This document shows, in pieces, positions 30,606 to 39,419 of a DNA stretch of 64,000 nt. Every line of letters begins with the position of its first letter. Positions within the stretch are counted from its first letter, which is position 1. The translations under genes and the position numbers were made by a program. The stretch lies in NCBI GenBank assembly GCA_036251875.1, contig CP133960.1, positions 1,656,258 through 1,720,257 of the forward strand, given 5' to 3'. Under the pieces are notes generated by a model. That model did no database searches and had not been told where the DNA came from. It saw only the letters and a program-made list of their open reading frames with translations. Source of the DNA: Orbaceae bacterium lpD02. Lineage in GTDB: Bacteria; Pseudomonadota; Gammaproteobacteria; Enterobacterales; Orbaceae.

Positions 30606-32970
30606 AAAAATCCTCAGTTAGCAACGATGTTTGGCGAAGAATTGATTCAAATCGTTGAGCATAAGATGCTATAAGTTTCTTTTTATCTTGACCATTTATT
30701 ACTCTTCTTGCCTCTTCATAGTCGACCCTGTTTTTATTAATATATCTAGATAATTTTCTCGTCGTAAAAATACCGTATCTCATACCCCAGATCATTATAG
30801 GTACAGCATAACCATACTCGCTAGCTTTGTCTGGATTATTAATAAAATCAATATTAAAATAATTTGTTGCCGCTTGATAATTATTTTTCCATGTTAGCTG
30901 TACTAATCCTCGGCCTCTATATTTATAACCATCACCCTGCAAAGTGTTACCATTTAACATAGCTACTTTTTTTCTTACCGCGGAGTCTGCAAGAATTGGA
31001 TCATATCTATTAAAATAAGAAACGGAACCTCGTTCTCTTGTTTCAGAAAAGTAATTATTTCCATACGAAGATTCATGTCTAGCCGTTGCTAGCATATATG
31101 AAACTTCATAAATATTTGTAATATATTCAGGGTGTTCTTCATAGAAAACATTAATACTCTCTATAATTAAACGTATCGCATTTTTTGAAATGTTATTTAA
31201 TTTAGGAGTACCAGCAGCAAAAAGCTGATGTTGCTGTTCATATAATCTGAGGAACAATTCAACATTAATTAATGCACCTGAAAGTTTAAACTCCGTCATC
31301 CCCACCGGATGCAAATGCCACGCTTTACCGTCTGCAGCTAAGTTGGATAAGACAGGTTGGCCAGTTGTTGCGGTATCTGTTGTACTCTGCGCTGCCTGCG
31401 CCTTAGCCACTTCATCCCACCATAGCGAGGGTTTAATGCGGTGTTGCTTTTCTAACTGCCATTCATTTATTCGGTATGCCGCGTTTTTATCGAGTATCCC
31501 ACACGCATGTTGACGTAACACTGGAGCAGTTATCTCTGCTTTAGTTAACTCGTCAATAATCGCTTGGCGTTTTTGCTCGGTCTGCTTTTGATAAAGTTCA
31601 TCAATCTCATTCCATTTGCTTAAGCTTTGGTCTGCATACCATTCACTCTCATAGTTTATCGCTAAGCGGCCGATAAGCTCTGCCGTCCACGGTGTTTGTA
31701 ATCCCATTTGTAGCTGTTTATGGGTGAAGGGCGGTAAAACGTAAGGCAGCGCCTTGCTAAGGGGCGTCTTAGTTAAAATATGGTGCATTGCCGACATTGA
31801 TTCAGTGTAATCATTTAAATCTAACGTCATCTTACGATTAGTCTGTTGCTTTTCAACAAAGTTAGCCACATTGGCGGTCTCTTTGATGGTTGAATATCCT
31901 GTCCATGCCCACGGGCTGACTCGTTTAATATGCGGTTGGCGATAATCAGTAGCGCCTTTGCTAATATTCACCCATCCCCTAATCGGGCTGCCGAGTTGAT
32001 TACCGGCGGTAATATAGGCCCAGTGATTAGCCTCCTTATCGATAGCGATATGGTTATCACTCTTAAGTGAGGCAAGCGGTAGCGTGCGTGGGTAATAAAC
32101 GGTATTAGAGTTATCTGCCGCGGGTAAGTTTGTTAAGCTTAAAGGGAAGGTTTTCCAATAGGCGATAGGCTGATTTAACTTACCTTCACCGCCTTGTAAG
32201 TGCATAACATCACATGCGTTAACCCAATAAGCGCTGTCACCGCCCACTAAACTAAAGCGCAGCTGCACCTCATCACGCACGCCATGGTGCATGTTACCGT
32301 CTGATAAGGTGCTCAGGCTGGAGTCAGAAAATGACGGCGCATAACCAATAAGCAGCGCCGTATCAGGAATATTAGCGACTGTTAACTCTGGATATTGAAA
32401 TTGATAGTAGGTAATCAGTTGGGCTTTATCTGCCGCAGTTAAGCGGTAGGTGGTTGGCTGAGGGTCAGCAAGACTATCCCATGCGCCATCAGGTAAGGTA
32501 TGGGTATCAATAACTTGCTCAGCATGGCAGTCCTGGCGATTGATATTAAGCACATAATAAACATGCGCCTGTATATAGCAACTCTCACGCGGTGAGCCAA
32601 TCAGGCTAATGCGCCGACCGGTTAATATTTCGCCATCACTTGGGCTTTCACTAATAAGCTGCGCCCCTTCTTCAACCAAGATAAGGTTTTTTTCGCTCTC
32701 TGGCAATTTATCGGCAAGTAGACGAGTTTTAGTGATAAACGCCGGTAAATCGTCACAGGTAAATAATTCCACGTGCCCTTGTAAGGTGAGTTTGTGATTA
32801 GAAGGGCGTTTTTCAGTGGCTAAAACTTGCCTTTTAGCTTGTGAAAACTGACCATTACTACTCACATTGTGTCCTAAATAGCCGATAAAGTCACCGGCAC
32901 TAATCGCCATCGGACTATCGAGTACCACCACCTTATCAAGCGCTTTAGGTTCATAGTCGAGTTTGCCCAC
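30595..32970 (-). CDS. Copy B: N-terminally truncated effector with a second GH19-type lysozyme tip
   Basis: The 791-codon frame starts inside the core repeat and lacks the first 340 or so residues of the intact effector at 33735. Residues 6-557 are nearly identical to that protein; after LHPVGM the sequence changes to a different tip. The tip (about 558-791) has HESSYGNNYF (catalytic Glu, about residue 633) and GDGYKYRGRGLVQLTWKNNY (about 678-697), hallmarks of GH19 endolysin/chitinase-fold lysozymes. The only start is GTG at 32970 with no Shine-Dalgarno, eight codons after the upstream gene's stop in the same frame. It is probably a silent displaced cassette unless recombined into copy A, although it is free of frameshifts. 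Confidence 0.75.
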   Translation of the reverse strand: MGKLDYEPKALDKVVVLDSPMAISAGDFIGYLGHNVSSNGQFSQAKRQVLATEKRPSNHKLTLQGHVELFTCDDLPAFITKTRLLADKLPESEKNLILVEEGAQLISESPSDGEILTGRRISLIGSPRESCYIQAHVYYVLNINRQDCHAEQVIDTHTLPDGAWDSLADPQPTTYRLTAADKAQLITYYQFQYPELTVANIPDTALLIGYAPSFSDSSLSTLSDGNMHHGVRDEVQLRFSLVGGDSAYWVNACDVMHLQGGEGKLNQPIAYWKTFPLSLTNLPAADNSNTVYYPRTLPLASLKSDNHIAIDKEANHWAYITAGNQLGSPIRGWVNISKGATDYRQPHIKRVSPWAWTGYSTIKETANVANFVEKQQTNRKMTLDLNDYTESMSAMHHILTKTPLSKALPYVLPPFTHKQLQMGLQTPWTAELIGRLAINYESEWYADQSLSKWNEIDELYQKQTEQKRQAIIDELTKAEITAPVLRQHACGILDKNAAYRINEWQLEKQHRIKPSLWWDEVAKAQAAQSTTDTATTGQPVLSNLAADGKAWHLHPVGMTEFKLSGALINVELFLRLYEQQHQLFAAGTPKLNNISKNAIRLIIESINVFYEEHPEYITNIYEVSYMLATARHESSYGNNYFSETRERGSVSYFNRYDPILADSAVRKKVAMLNGNTLQGDGYKYRGRGLVQLTWKNNYQAATNYFNIDFINNPDKASEYGYAVPIMIWGMRYGIFTTRKLSRYINKNRVDYEEARRVINGQDKKKLIASYAQRFESILRQTSLLTEDFYDD
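31297..32956. repeat. Effector core direct repeat, copy B (1660 bp)
   Basis: It matches 34419-36081 almost base for base by eye, in the same orientation, with scattered substitutions and one codon of length difference (a Thr in the linker). It begins at CATCCCCACCGG, which encodes the LHPVGM junction, and ends at TCATAG, with unrelated sequence on both sides. It is visibly richer in GC than the flanking tip and partner genes. Confidence 0.95.
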
Positions 32971-32994
32971 AGCAATAAAAACTATTGGTACATA

Positions 32995-33735
32995 CTAACA
33001 CGCGTCAATTGCTGAACAATGTAGCCATTTATGAATAAGCCCCTTTTTTTGGCTATTATATTCGATTAAATAAAAATCATCCTGTCGTTGAAGCAACCTA
33101 ACCTTATCACCAGTGACTAAATACATTTTTGTTTTATCTGTTATCATTGGGCTATTTAATAAAATAGTTCGTTTTTTGATTTCTTTAGTTATAGCTTCTC
33201 TCATATTCAATAATTCATTATCTGTAACCATAGCGTATTTATTGCTATCTACATAAAATCTTTGAATCATTCCGCAACCAATACATTCATCTGTCAATAC
33301 TAATTGATAATAACCATTTTTTTCTTGGTATAATGTTTCATACCATTTTGCACCATCTCGGAAACTATTAATTAATTGGTGACCAATTTTTTCATATAAA
33401 CAAAGGCTATGATTTTCCTCCAATAAATAGATTTCATCACTTTGTACTGTATTATTATCAATAAGATATAAAGTGTAACAAGTATTAGCTGTAGAATTAT
33501 TTTTAAGCGTTGTTAACAAATATTTTTTCCCAAAAAAGGTATCTATAGATAAATTACTATCAATAATGTAATCCTCTAACTCGTCAGGAACCTTAAATAT
33601 ATCACAGATTCCCCCTCCATTTGTACAGCTATAGATTGACTTATCAAGCTGATGGTATGTAAGCTCTGCATAGCTTATCGTTGAAAAAAAAATAAAAAAT
33701 AAAATTATAAGTTTTAGTATGTAATTTTTAAGCAT
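32995..33735 (-). CDS. Exported protein with C-terminal SH3-like domain, putative immunity 1
   Basis: The 246-residue protein has a clear signal peptide (about residues 1-23, LIILFFIFFSTISYA). Cysteines at CTNGGGIC and CIGCG suggest disulfides in the periplasm. The C-terminus TKMYLVTGDKVRLLQ ... FYLIEYNSQKKGLIHKWL is SH3-like and similar to the end of the protein at 29580, while the middles differ. Its ATG overlaps the stop of the intact effector by one base (TAATG), so the pair is translationally coupled. I infer a periplasmic immunity protein against the GH19 tip of that effector; no known family was recognised. Confidence 0.6.
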   Translation of the reverse strand: MLKNYILKLIILFFIFFSTISYAELTYHQLDKSIYSCTNGGGICDIFKVPDELEDYIIDSNLSIDTFFGKKYLLTTLKNNSTANTCYTLYLIDNNTVQSDEIYLLEENHSLCLYEKIGHQLINSFRDGAKWYETLYQEKNGYYQLVLTDECIGCGMIQRFYVDSNKYAMVTDNELLNMREAITKEIKKRTILLNSPMITDKTKMYLVTGDKVRLLQRQDDFYLIEYNSQKKGLIHKWLHCSAIDAC

Positions 33736-36700
33736 TATTTAAGTTCCCACTCACGCTTTATCGCATTAAAAAGGTTCATTCGATGCTGCAACCCATTCTC
33801 CCCACCATTTACCGCCAATGTAACTAATTTAACATTATTTTTTTCATTATCTATTAAGATATTAATATCACCTTTTGCATTATATTTTTTATATAATCCT
33901 CCATGACAACGCCAAAACCAGCAAGAAACATCTATTGCATATTCCATATTTTGAGATATCAAATCAGGATTTGATACAAAATCAATATTTTTAAATAAAG
34001 AGTAATCTTTATAATTATTTTTCCATGTAAGTTGAATTAGCCCCCTTCCCCTATATTTCGGACCGTCTCCTATCTCAGTATTTCCATGTTTGATTGCATT
34101 TTTATGTCGACCTGGATCATATCCTCTTCCAGATGCGAATTCTAGAGTTGATTCAAAATTAGCTGACTCATGAAAACATTGAGAAAGAAAATGCGCTTTG
34201 TGATAAGGGCTAGTAATATTATATTTCTGCAAACAAGAATTAAATAATGATACAAAATTTTCTTTATCTAATTGGTATACATTAGGGTGTGTAGCTTTAA
34301 ACATTTCTTGAAACTTTTTATCACTCCCTTTACCATTAAACCAATTTCCCGTTTTCCCTGTTATTTTTTCAATTAGTTCTACTGTTATTAAATAATCTTC
34401 GCCAATAACAAACCCTTCCATCCCCACCGGATGCAGATACCATGCTTTACCATCTGCTGATAAATTGGATAAGACGGGTTGGTTGGTCGTCGCTGTTGTA
34501 TCTGTTGTGCTTTTTGCTGCCTGCGCCTTAGCGACTTCATCCCACCATAGCGACGGTTTAATGCGGTGTTGTTTTTCTAGCTGCCATTCATTTATTCGGT
34601 ATGCAGCGTTTTTATCGAGTATCCCACACGCATGTTGACGTAACACTGGAGCAGTTATCTCTGCTTTAGTTAACTCGTCAATAATCGCTTGGCGTTTTTG
34701 CTCGGTCTGCTTTTGATAAAGCTCATCAATCTCATTCCATTTGCTTAAACTTTCATCGCTATACCATTCACTCTCATAGTTTATCGCTAAGCGGCTGATA
34801 AGCTCTGCCGTCCACGGTGTTTGTAATCCCATTTGTAGCTGTTTATGGGTGAAGGGCGGTAAAACGTAAGGCAGCGCCTTGCTAAGGGGCGTCTTAGTTA
34901 AAATATGGTGCATTGCCGACATTGATTCAGTGTAATCATTTAAATCTAACGTCATCTTACGATTAGTCTGTAGCTTTTCAACAAAGTTAGCTACATTGGC
35001 GGTCTCTTTGATGGTTGAATATCCTGTCCATGCCCACGGGCTGACTCGTTTAATATGCGGTTGGCGATAATCAGTAGCGCCTTTGCTAATATTCACCCAT
35101 CCCCTAATCGGGCTGCCGAGTTGATTACCGGCGGTAATATAGGCCCAGTGATTAGCCTCCTTATCGATAGCGATATGGTTATCACTCTTAAGTGAGGCAA
35201 GCGGTAGCGTGCGTGGGTAATAAACGGTATTAGAGTTATCTGCCGCAGGCAAGTTTGTTAAGGTTAAAGGGAAGGTCTGCCAATAGGCGATAGGCTGATT
35301 TAACTGACCTTCGCCACCTTGCAAGTGCATAACATCACATGCGTTAACCCAATAAGCGCTGTCACCGCCCACTAAACTAAAGCGCAGCTGTACTTCATCA
35401 CGCGCGCCATGGTGCGTGTTACCGTCTGATAAGGTGCTCAGGCTGGAGTCAGAAAATGACGACGCATAACCAATAAGCAGCGCTGTATCAGGAATATTAG
35501 CAACCGTTAACTCTGGATATTGAAATTGATAGTAAGTAATCAGTTGCGCTTTATCTGCCGCAGTTAAGCGGTAGGTGGTTGGCTGAGGGGCAGCAAGACT
35601 ATCCCATGCGCCATCAGGTAAGGTATGCGCTTCAATAACTTGCTCAGCATGACAGTGCTGGCGATTGATATTAAGCACATAATAAACATGCGCCTGTATA
35701 TAGCAACTCTCACGCGGTGAGCCAATCAGGCTAATGTACCGACCGGTTAATATTTCGCCATCACTTGGGCTTTCACTAATAAGCTGCGCCCCTTCTTCAA
35801 CCAAGATAAGGTTTTTTTCGCTCTCTGGTAACTTATCGGCAAGTAGACGGGTTTTAGTGATAAACGCCGGTAAATCGTCACAGGTAAATAATTCCACGTG
35901 CCCTTGTAAGGTGAGTTTGTGATTAGAAGGGCGTTTTTCAGTGGCTAAAACTTGCCTTTTAGCTTGTGAAAACTGACCATTACTACTCACATTGTGTCCT
36001 AAATAGCCGATAAAGTCACCGGCACTAATCGCCATCGGACTATCGAGTACCACCACCTTATCAAGCGCTTTAGGTTCATAGCCCAGCCCAGTTAAGTTCG
36101 CGACCTTTACCCAACCGTGGTGCGGCGAATCAGCCGTTGCACCACCTTCAACTTTTAAGCTTGTAGGGATATAATTGGTTTGAATTTTTTTAATTTTTGC
36201 ATAGCCATCTTCTTGTCCATCAAACTCAAACCGTGTCTCTTTGGGCAAGTAGGCTAAAACATCCTTACCCTCTTTATTGGCGTATACCGTAATCCCCGCT
36301 ACGCTAACCTCCGGTGAACCAATTTTATCGTTATTGTCTTTATTTACCGTATAAACCGTATTTTTATGGGTTGTGGGATCGGACTCAATGGAGCCAATCT
36401 CTTTACCGAACACATATCCAGTTATTGACACCAAATCTGCGTAAAACGTTCCATTGCTGTTTACTAAGCCACCTTCAATAATCGATTCTAATTTATACCA
36501 TCCGCTCTTATTAATTTGGTCGCCAAGCTTGATTTTGCTACCTTTAAGTAATAAGGCGACACCAGGGGTTTTTGCGCCATTATGACGGACAATGGTACCT
36601 CTGATTGGGTCTTTGCAGTGACTGCTCACGCGCCCTGATATTAAGTGCCAGTACTGCGGCTGCGCTAAGGACGCTTCTTTGGCTAACTCTTGATAACCAT

Positions 36701-37133
36701 ACCAATCGAGTTGATGCATATATAAACTATAAAGCGTTATGCTTGGCGGGGGATCTGTTTCACCTGCCACCTTGGGCATAGCAAAATAGTGACGGACTAA
36801 GGTAAAACTGGTTGAAAAATAGGCTACGCGTTCTCGACCATTCACTAATGGTGACGTAGGGGGCAGCGTGTCTTCATAGGTTACTTTTGGGTAAACCGAG
36901 TTGACCCGATAGGCAATCACTTCACCCTGCGCCATACAGCGAAGCATATTGTCATTACGACTGACGTTTTTAAACACGCCATCATCAATATGAATGCCAC
37001 CATGCCATAAGCCATTTTCGCTAAACGGATAAAAACCATTTTTCGCCTCGGACAGGGCGCGATAGTAGGCATCTTGGCTCAATATTTTATCGCCAACGGG
37101 GAAGATAAAATGGGTAACTTTTTTTATTGTCAT
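33735..37133 (-). CDS. Copy A: full-length modular peptidoglycan-hydrolase effector with GH19-type tip
   Basis: The 1132-residue protein has no signal peptide. Residues 1-170 resemble a degenerate M23/LytM domain (GLWHGGIHIDDG near residue 40 and LYSLYMHQLDWYG near 140 occupy the usual metal-ligand positions). Residues 180-345 look like SH3-type modules (GYAKIKKIQ, HHGWVKVANL). Residues 350-905 form the core shared with copies B and C, ending WYLHPVGM. The tip (905-1132) is GH19-type, with catalytic HESANFES at 988 and GDGPKYRGRGLIQLTWKNNY near 1025-1044. It should cut peptidoglycan glycan strands. The lack of a signal peptide and the coupled exported partner suggest a contact-dependent (perhaps type VI) effector, but no secretion genes are in view. 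A phage-lysin origin is an alternative. Confidence 0.75.
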   Translation of the reverse strand: MTIKKVTHFIFPVGDKILSQDAYYRALSEAKNGFYPFSENGLWHGGIHIDDGVFKNVSRNDNMLRCMAQGEVIAYRVNSVYPKVTYEDTLPPTSPLVNGRERVAYFSTSFTLVRHYFAMPKVAGETDPPPSITLYSLYMHQLDWYGYQELAKEASLAQPQYWHLISGRVSSHCKDPIRGTIVRHNGAKTPGVALLLKGSKIKLGDQINKSGWYKLESIIEGGLVNSNGTFYADLVSITGYVFGKEIGSIESDPTTHKNTVYTVNKDNNDKIGSPEVSVAGITVYANKEGKDVLAYLPKETRFEFDGQEDGYAKIKKIQTNYIPTSLKVEGGATADSPHHGWVKVANLTGLGYEPKALDKVVVLDSPMAISAGDFIGYLGHNVSSNGQFSQAKRQVLATEKRPSNHKLTLQGHVELFTCDDLPAFITKTRLLADKLPESEKNLILVEEGAQLISESPSDGEILTGRYISLIGSPRESCYIQAHVYYVLNINRQHCHAEQVIEAHTLPDGAWDSLAAPQPTTYRLTAADKAQLITYYQFQYPELTVANIPDTALLIGYASSFSDSSLSTLSDGNTHHGARDEVQLRFSLVGGDSAYWVNACDVMHLQGGEGQLNQPIAYWQTFPLTLTNLPAADNSNTVYYPRTLPLASLKSDNHIAIDKEANHWAYITAGNQLGSPIRGWVNISKGATDYRQPHIKRVSPWAWTGYSTIKETANVANFVEKLQTNRKMTLDLNDYTESMSAMHHILTKTPLSKALPYVLPPFTHKQLQMGLQTPWTAELISRLAINYESEWYSDESLSKWNEIDELYQKQTEQKRQAIIDELTKAEITAPVLRQHACGILDKNAAYRINEWQLEKQHRIKPSLWWDEVAKAQAAKSTTDTTATTNQPVLSNLSADGKAWYLHPVGMEGFVIGEDYLITVELIEKITGKTGNWFNGKGSDKKFQEMFKATHPNVYQLDKENFVSLFNSCLQKYNITSPYHKAHFLSQCFHESANFESTLEFASGRGYDPGRHKNAIKHGNTEIGDGPKYRGRGLIQLTWKNNYKDYSLFKNIDFVSNPDLISQNMEYAIDVSCWFWRCHGGLYKKYNAKGDINILIDNEKNNVKLVTLAVNGGENGLQHRMNLFNAIKREWELK
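34419..36081. repeat. Effector core direct repeat, copy A (1663 bp)
   Basis: This is the in-gene copy of the repeat also present at 31297-32956 and partly at 26929-27457. The left border coincides with the LHPVGM codons immediately before the variable tip; the right border falls inside the coding region just after GLGYEPKAL. Direct orientation and near identity make it a substrate for homologous recombination. Confidence 0.95.
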
Positions 37134-37232
37134 GGTAACTCGTCCTTGGTCACTATTTTATTTTAGGCACAGAATTTTAACACAACCATTTTTTTTGACT
37201 ATTACCGAAAACAGTTAGTGGCTCGGCGGCTA

Positions 37233-37255
37233 TAAAAAGTTCCTTATTTTAAGGA
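37233..37255 (-). terminator. Terminator downstream of yheS
   Basis: On the minus strand TCCTTA-AAA-TAAGGA (37255-37241) is followed by ACTTTTT. It lies 75-100 bases past the yheS stop and before effector copy A, so the effector probably has its own promoter in the remaining 100 bases. The stem is only six pairs, AT-rich, and may be leaky. Confidence 0.55.
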
Positions 37256-37329
37256 TCGTTATCCTGCCATAGGCTTATATTAAGTAATTTTTGGGATATG
37301 TCGCGCAATAAGGACTCTTTTTATCAGCA

Positions 37330-39231
37330 TTAACGCCTAAAACGCTCAATTTCATTTTGAATGTCAAACCATGCCATTTCACTCTCATCAAGCTCTGCTC
37401 TGGTCTGGCTCTGTTTTAGGAGCAAATTGGTTAGTGCTTCTTTCTGTCCTTGCTCATAGATAGCCGGATCAGCAAGCTTAACTTCAATATCTTTAAGATC
37501 ATTTGCTAGCTTATCCATCATCGCTTCGGCTTTTTGCAGTGACTTTTTCAGCGGTTGTAATTGCGTTCGTAATTCTGCCTCTCGCCTTTTCTGCTCTTTT
37601 TTATCTTGCGCCGAAAGGTTACTGGTCGACTCTTCCACCGCGTCAATCGGGCTTATTTTCTGCTCCTCAGCAAGCCATTTTTGATAATCATCTAAATCAC
37701 CATCAAACTGCTCAACACGCTGATTATGAACCAGATAAAACTCATCGGTAGTCGAACGTAGCAAATGCCTATCATGAGAGACCACAACCAATGCCCCCTC
37801 AAAATCCATCAAGGCTTCAGTTAAAGCTTGACGCATATCAAGATCTAAATGGTTAGTCGGTTCATCTAAAAGGAGTAAATTAGGACGTTGCCATACAATT
37901 AAACCTAATACTAACCTAGCCTTCTCTCCCCCAGAAAAGGTCCTTACCGGTTCGGTCACTTTATCACCACGGAAATCAAAACCGCCAAGGTAATTACGGA
38001 GTACCTGTTCACTATTTTTAACATCGGCAATTTGGGTTAAATGCCAAAGTGGTGATTCATCTGCTCGCAAATATTCTAGTTGATGTTGGGCAAAATAGCC
38101 TAACTGTATGCCTTTAGCGAGTGCCATCTTACCCGATATTGGCGCTAGCTCTCCAGCAAGTAACTTAATCAATGTTGATTTCCCTGCGCCATTGCGACCG
38201 AGTAAGCCGATACGAGAGCCTGGGACAAGATTTAATTTAATATTATCTAAGATAATTTTATTACTATAACCAGCAACCACTTTTTCCATCGTTAATAGTG
38301 GGCTAGGCAAAGAATCTGGCGCTCGAAATGAAAAATGAAAAGGATTATCAACATGTGCAGGGGCAATTTTTTCCATCCGCTCTAGCATTTTTATGCGACT
38401 TTGCGCCTGTTTAGCCTTAGTTGCTTTAGCTCGAAATCGATCAATATAATGTTGTAAATGAGCAACTTTTAATTGTTGATGTTCATAAAGTGATTGCTGC
38501 TGAGCGAGTTTACTCGCACGTTGGATTTCAAAGGAAGAGTAATTACCCGAATACTCAAATAGTGATTGTTGCTCAATATGAATAATTTTATCGACTAAAG
38601 GATCTAAAAAATCACGATCATGGGAAATCAGCAACAGCGTGCCATTATAGCTTTTTAGCCACTTTTCTAGCCACATAACCGCATCGAGATCTAAATGGTT
38701 GGTCGGTTCATCGAGCAATAATAGATCGGAACGGCACATCAGTGCTTGCGCCAGATTAAGACGCATACGCCAACCACCAGAAAAAGACTTAACTGGCTGA
38801 GTAAGTTGTTCTTGAGAGAACCCCAACCCATTGAGTAAAGATGCGGCTCTTGCTTGAATGGTCCAAGCATCAATAACATCAAGTTTGCTATGAATTAACG
38901 CAATTTGGTTACCTTCGTTTTTTTCATTAGCTACGGCAAGTTCATGTTCTAACTTGCGATATTCCCGATCACCATCAATAGCATAGTCGATAGCCGCCAT
39001 GTCAACCGCCGGCGTCTCTTGGTTTACCCAGGCAAGTTGCCAATGATTAGGTATCGAAAGCTCACCAGCATCGGCGACAATTTCACCTTTTATTAAGGCA
39101 AATAGCGTTGACTTACCCGAACCATTTTTACCAACAAGCCCCACTTTCTGACCTGGGTTAATTTTTGCCGAGGCATTATCTAAGAGTAAATTAATACCAC
39201 GGCGGATCTGTATTGAGGATAGGATAATCAT
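37330..39231 (-). CDS. yheS: ABC-F ATPase YheS
   Basis: The 633-residue protein matches E. coli YheS (637) along its length. It has two ABC cassettes without membrane segments: Walker A GLVGKNGSGKST (about residue 33) and GLLGRNGAGKST (about 345), signatures FSGGWRMRL and FSGGEKARL, and two LLLLDEPTNHLDLD Walker B/D-loop blocks. The linker between them binds the ribosomal E site in this family, and the C-terminal third is a coiled coil rich in Lys and Glu. ABC-F proteins rescue ribosomes stalled on difficult sequences. It is upstream of and on the same strand as the effector locus but unrelated to it. Confidence 0.95.
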   Translation of the reverse strand: MIILSSIQIRRGINLLLDNASAKINPGQKVGLVGKNGSGKSTLFALIKGEIVADAGELSIPNHWQLAWVNQETPAVDMAAIDYAIDGDREYRKLEHELAVANEKNEGNQIALIHSKLDVIDAWTIQARAASLLNGLGFSQEQLTQPVKSFSGGWRMRLNLAQALMCRSDLLLLDEPTNHLDLDAVMWLEKWLKSYNGTLLLISHDRDFLDPLVDKIIHIEQQSLFEYSGNYSSFEIQRASKLAQQQSLYEHQQLKVAHLQHYIDRFRAKATKAKQAQSRIKMLERMEKIAPAHVDNPFHFSFRAPDSLPSPLLTMEKVVAGYSNKIILDNIKLNLVPGSRIGLLGRNGAGKSTLIKLLAGELAPISGKMALAKGIQLGYFAQHQLEYLRADESPLWHLTQIADVKNSEQVLRNYLGGFDFRGDKVTEPVRTFSGGEKARLVLGLIVWQRPNLLLLDEPTNHLDLDMRQALTEALMDFEGALVVVSHDRHLLRSTTDEFYLVHNQRVEQFDGDLDDYQKWLAEEQKISPIDAVEESTSNLSAQDKKEQKRREAELRTQLQPLKKSLQKAEAMMDKLANDLKDIEVKLADPAIYEQGQKEALTNLLLKQSQTRAELDESEMAWFDIQNEIERFRR

Positions 39232-39419
39232 ATTCTTATATCTAACTTAACTTTTTAGCTGCCTATCCTAACAAAAAAATTGTTAAATAACGACTAACTT
39301 CACACTCTTTTATCAACAATCTTGTGATGAAGGATCAATTGTATATGATAACCAAATGGTGATGTTTGCACCTAAACAACCACCAACAAAATAATTAATT
39401 AAAACTGAGATATGTGGTA

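Noticed and set aside
32609-32797. Plus-strand frame repeated at 35734-35922
   Set aside because: Both are antisense shadows of the duplicated effector core; the repetition reflects the core repeat.
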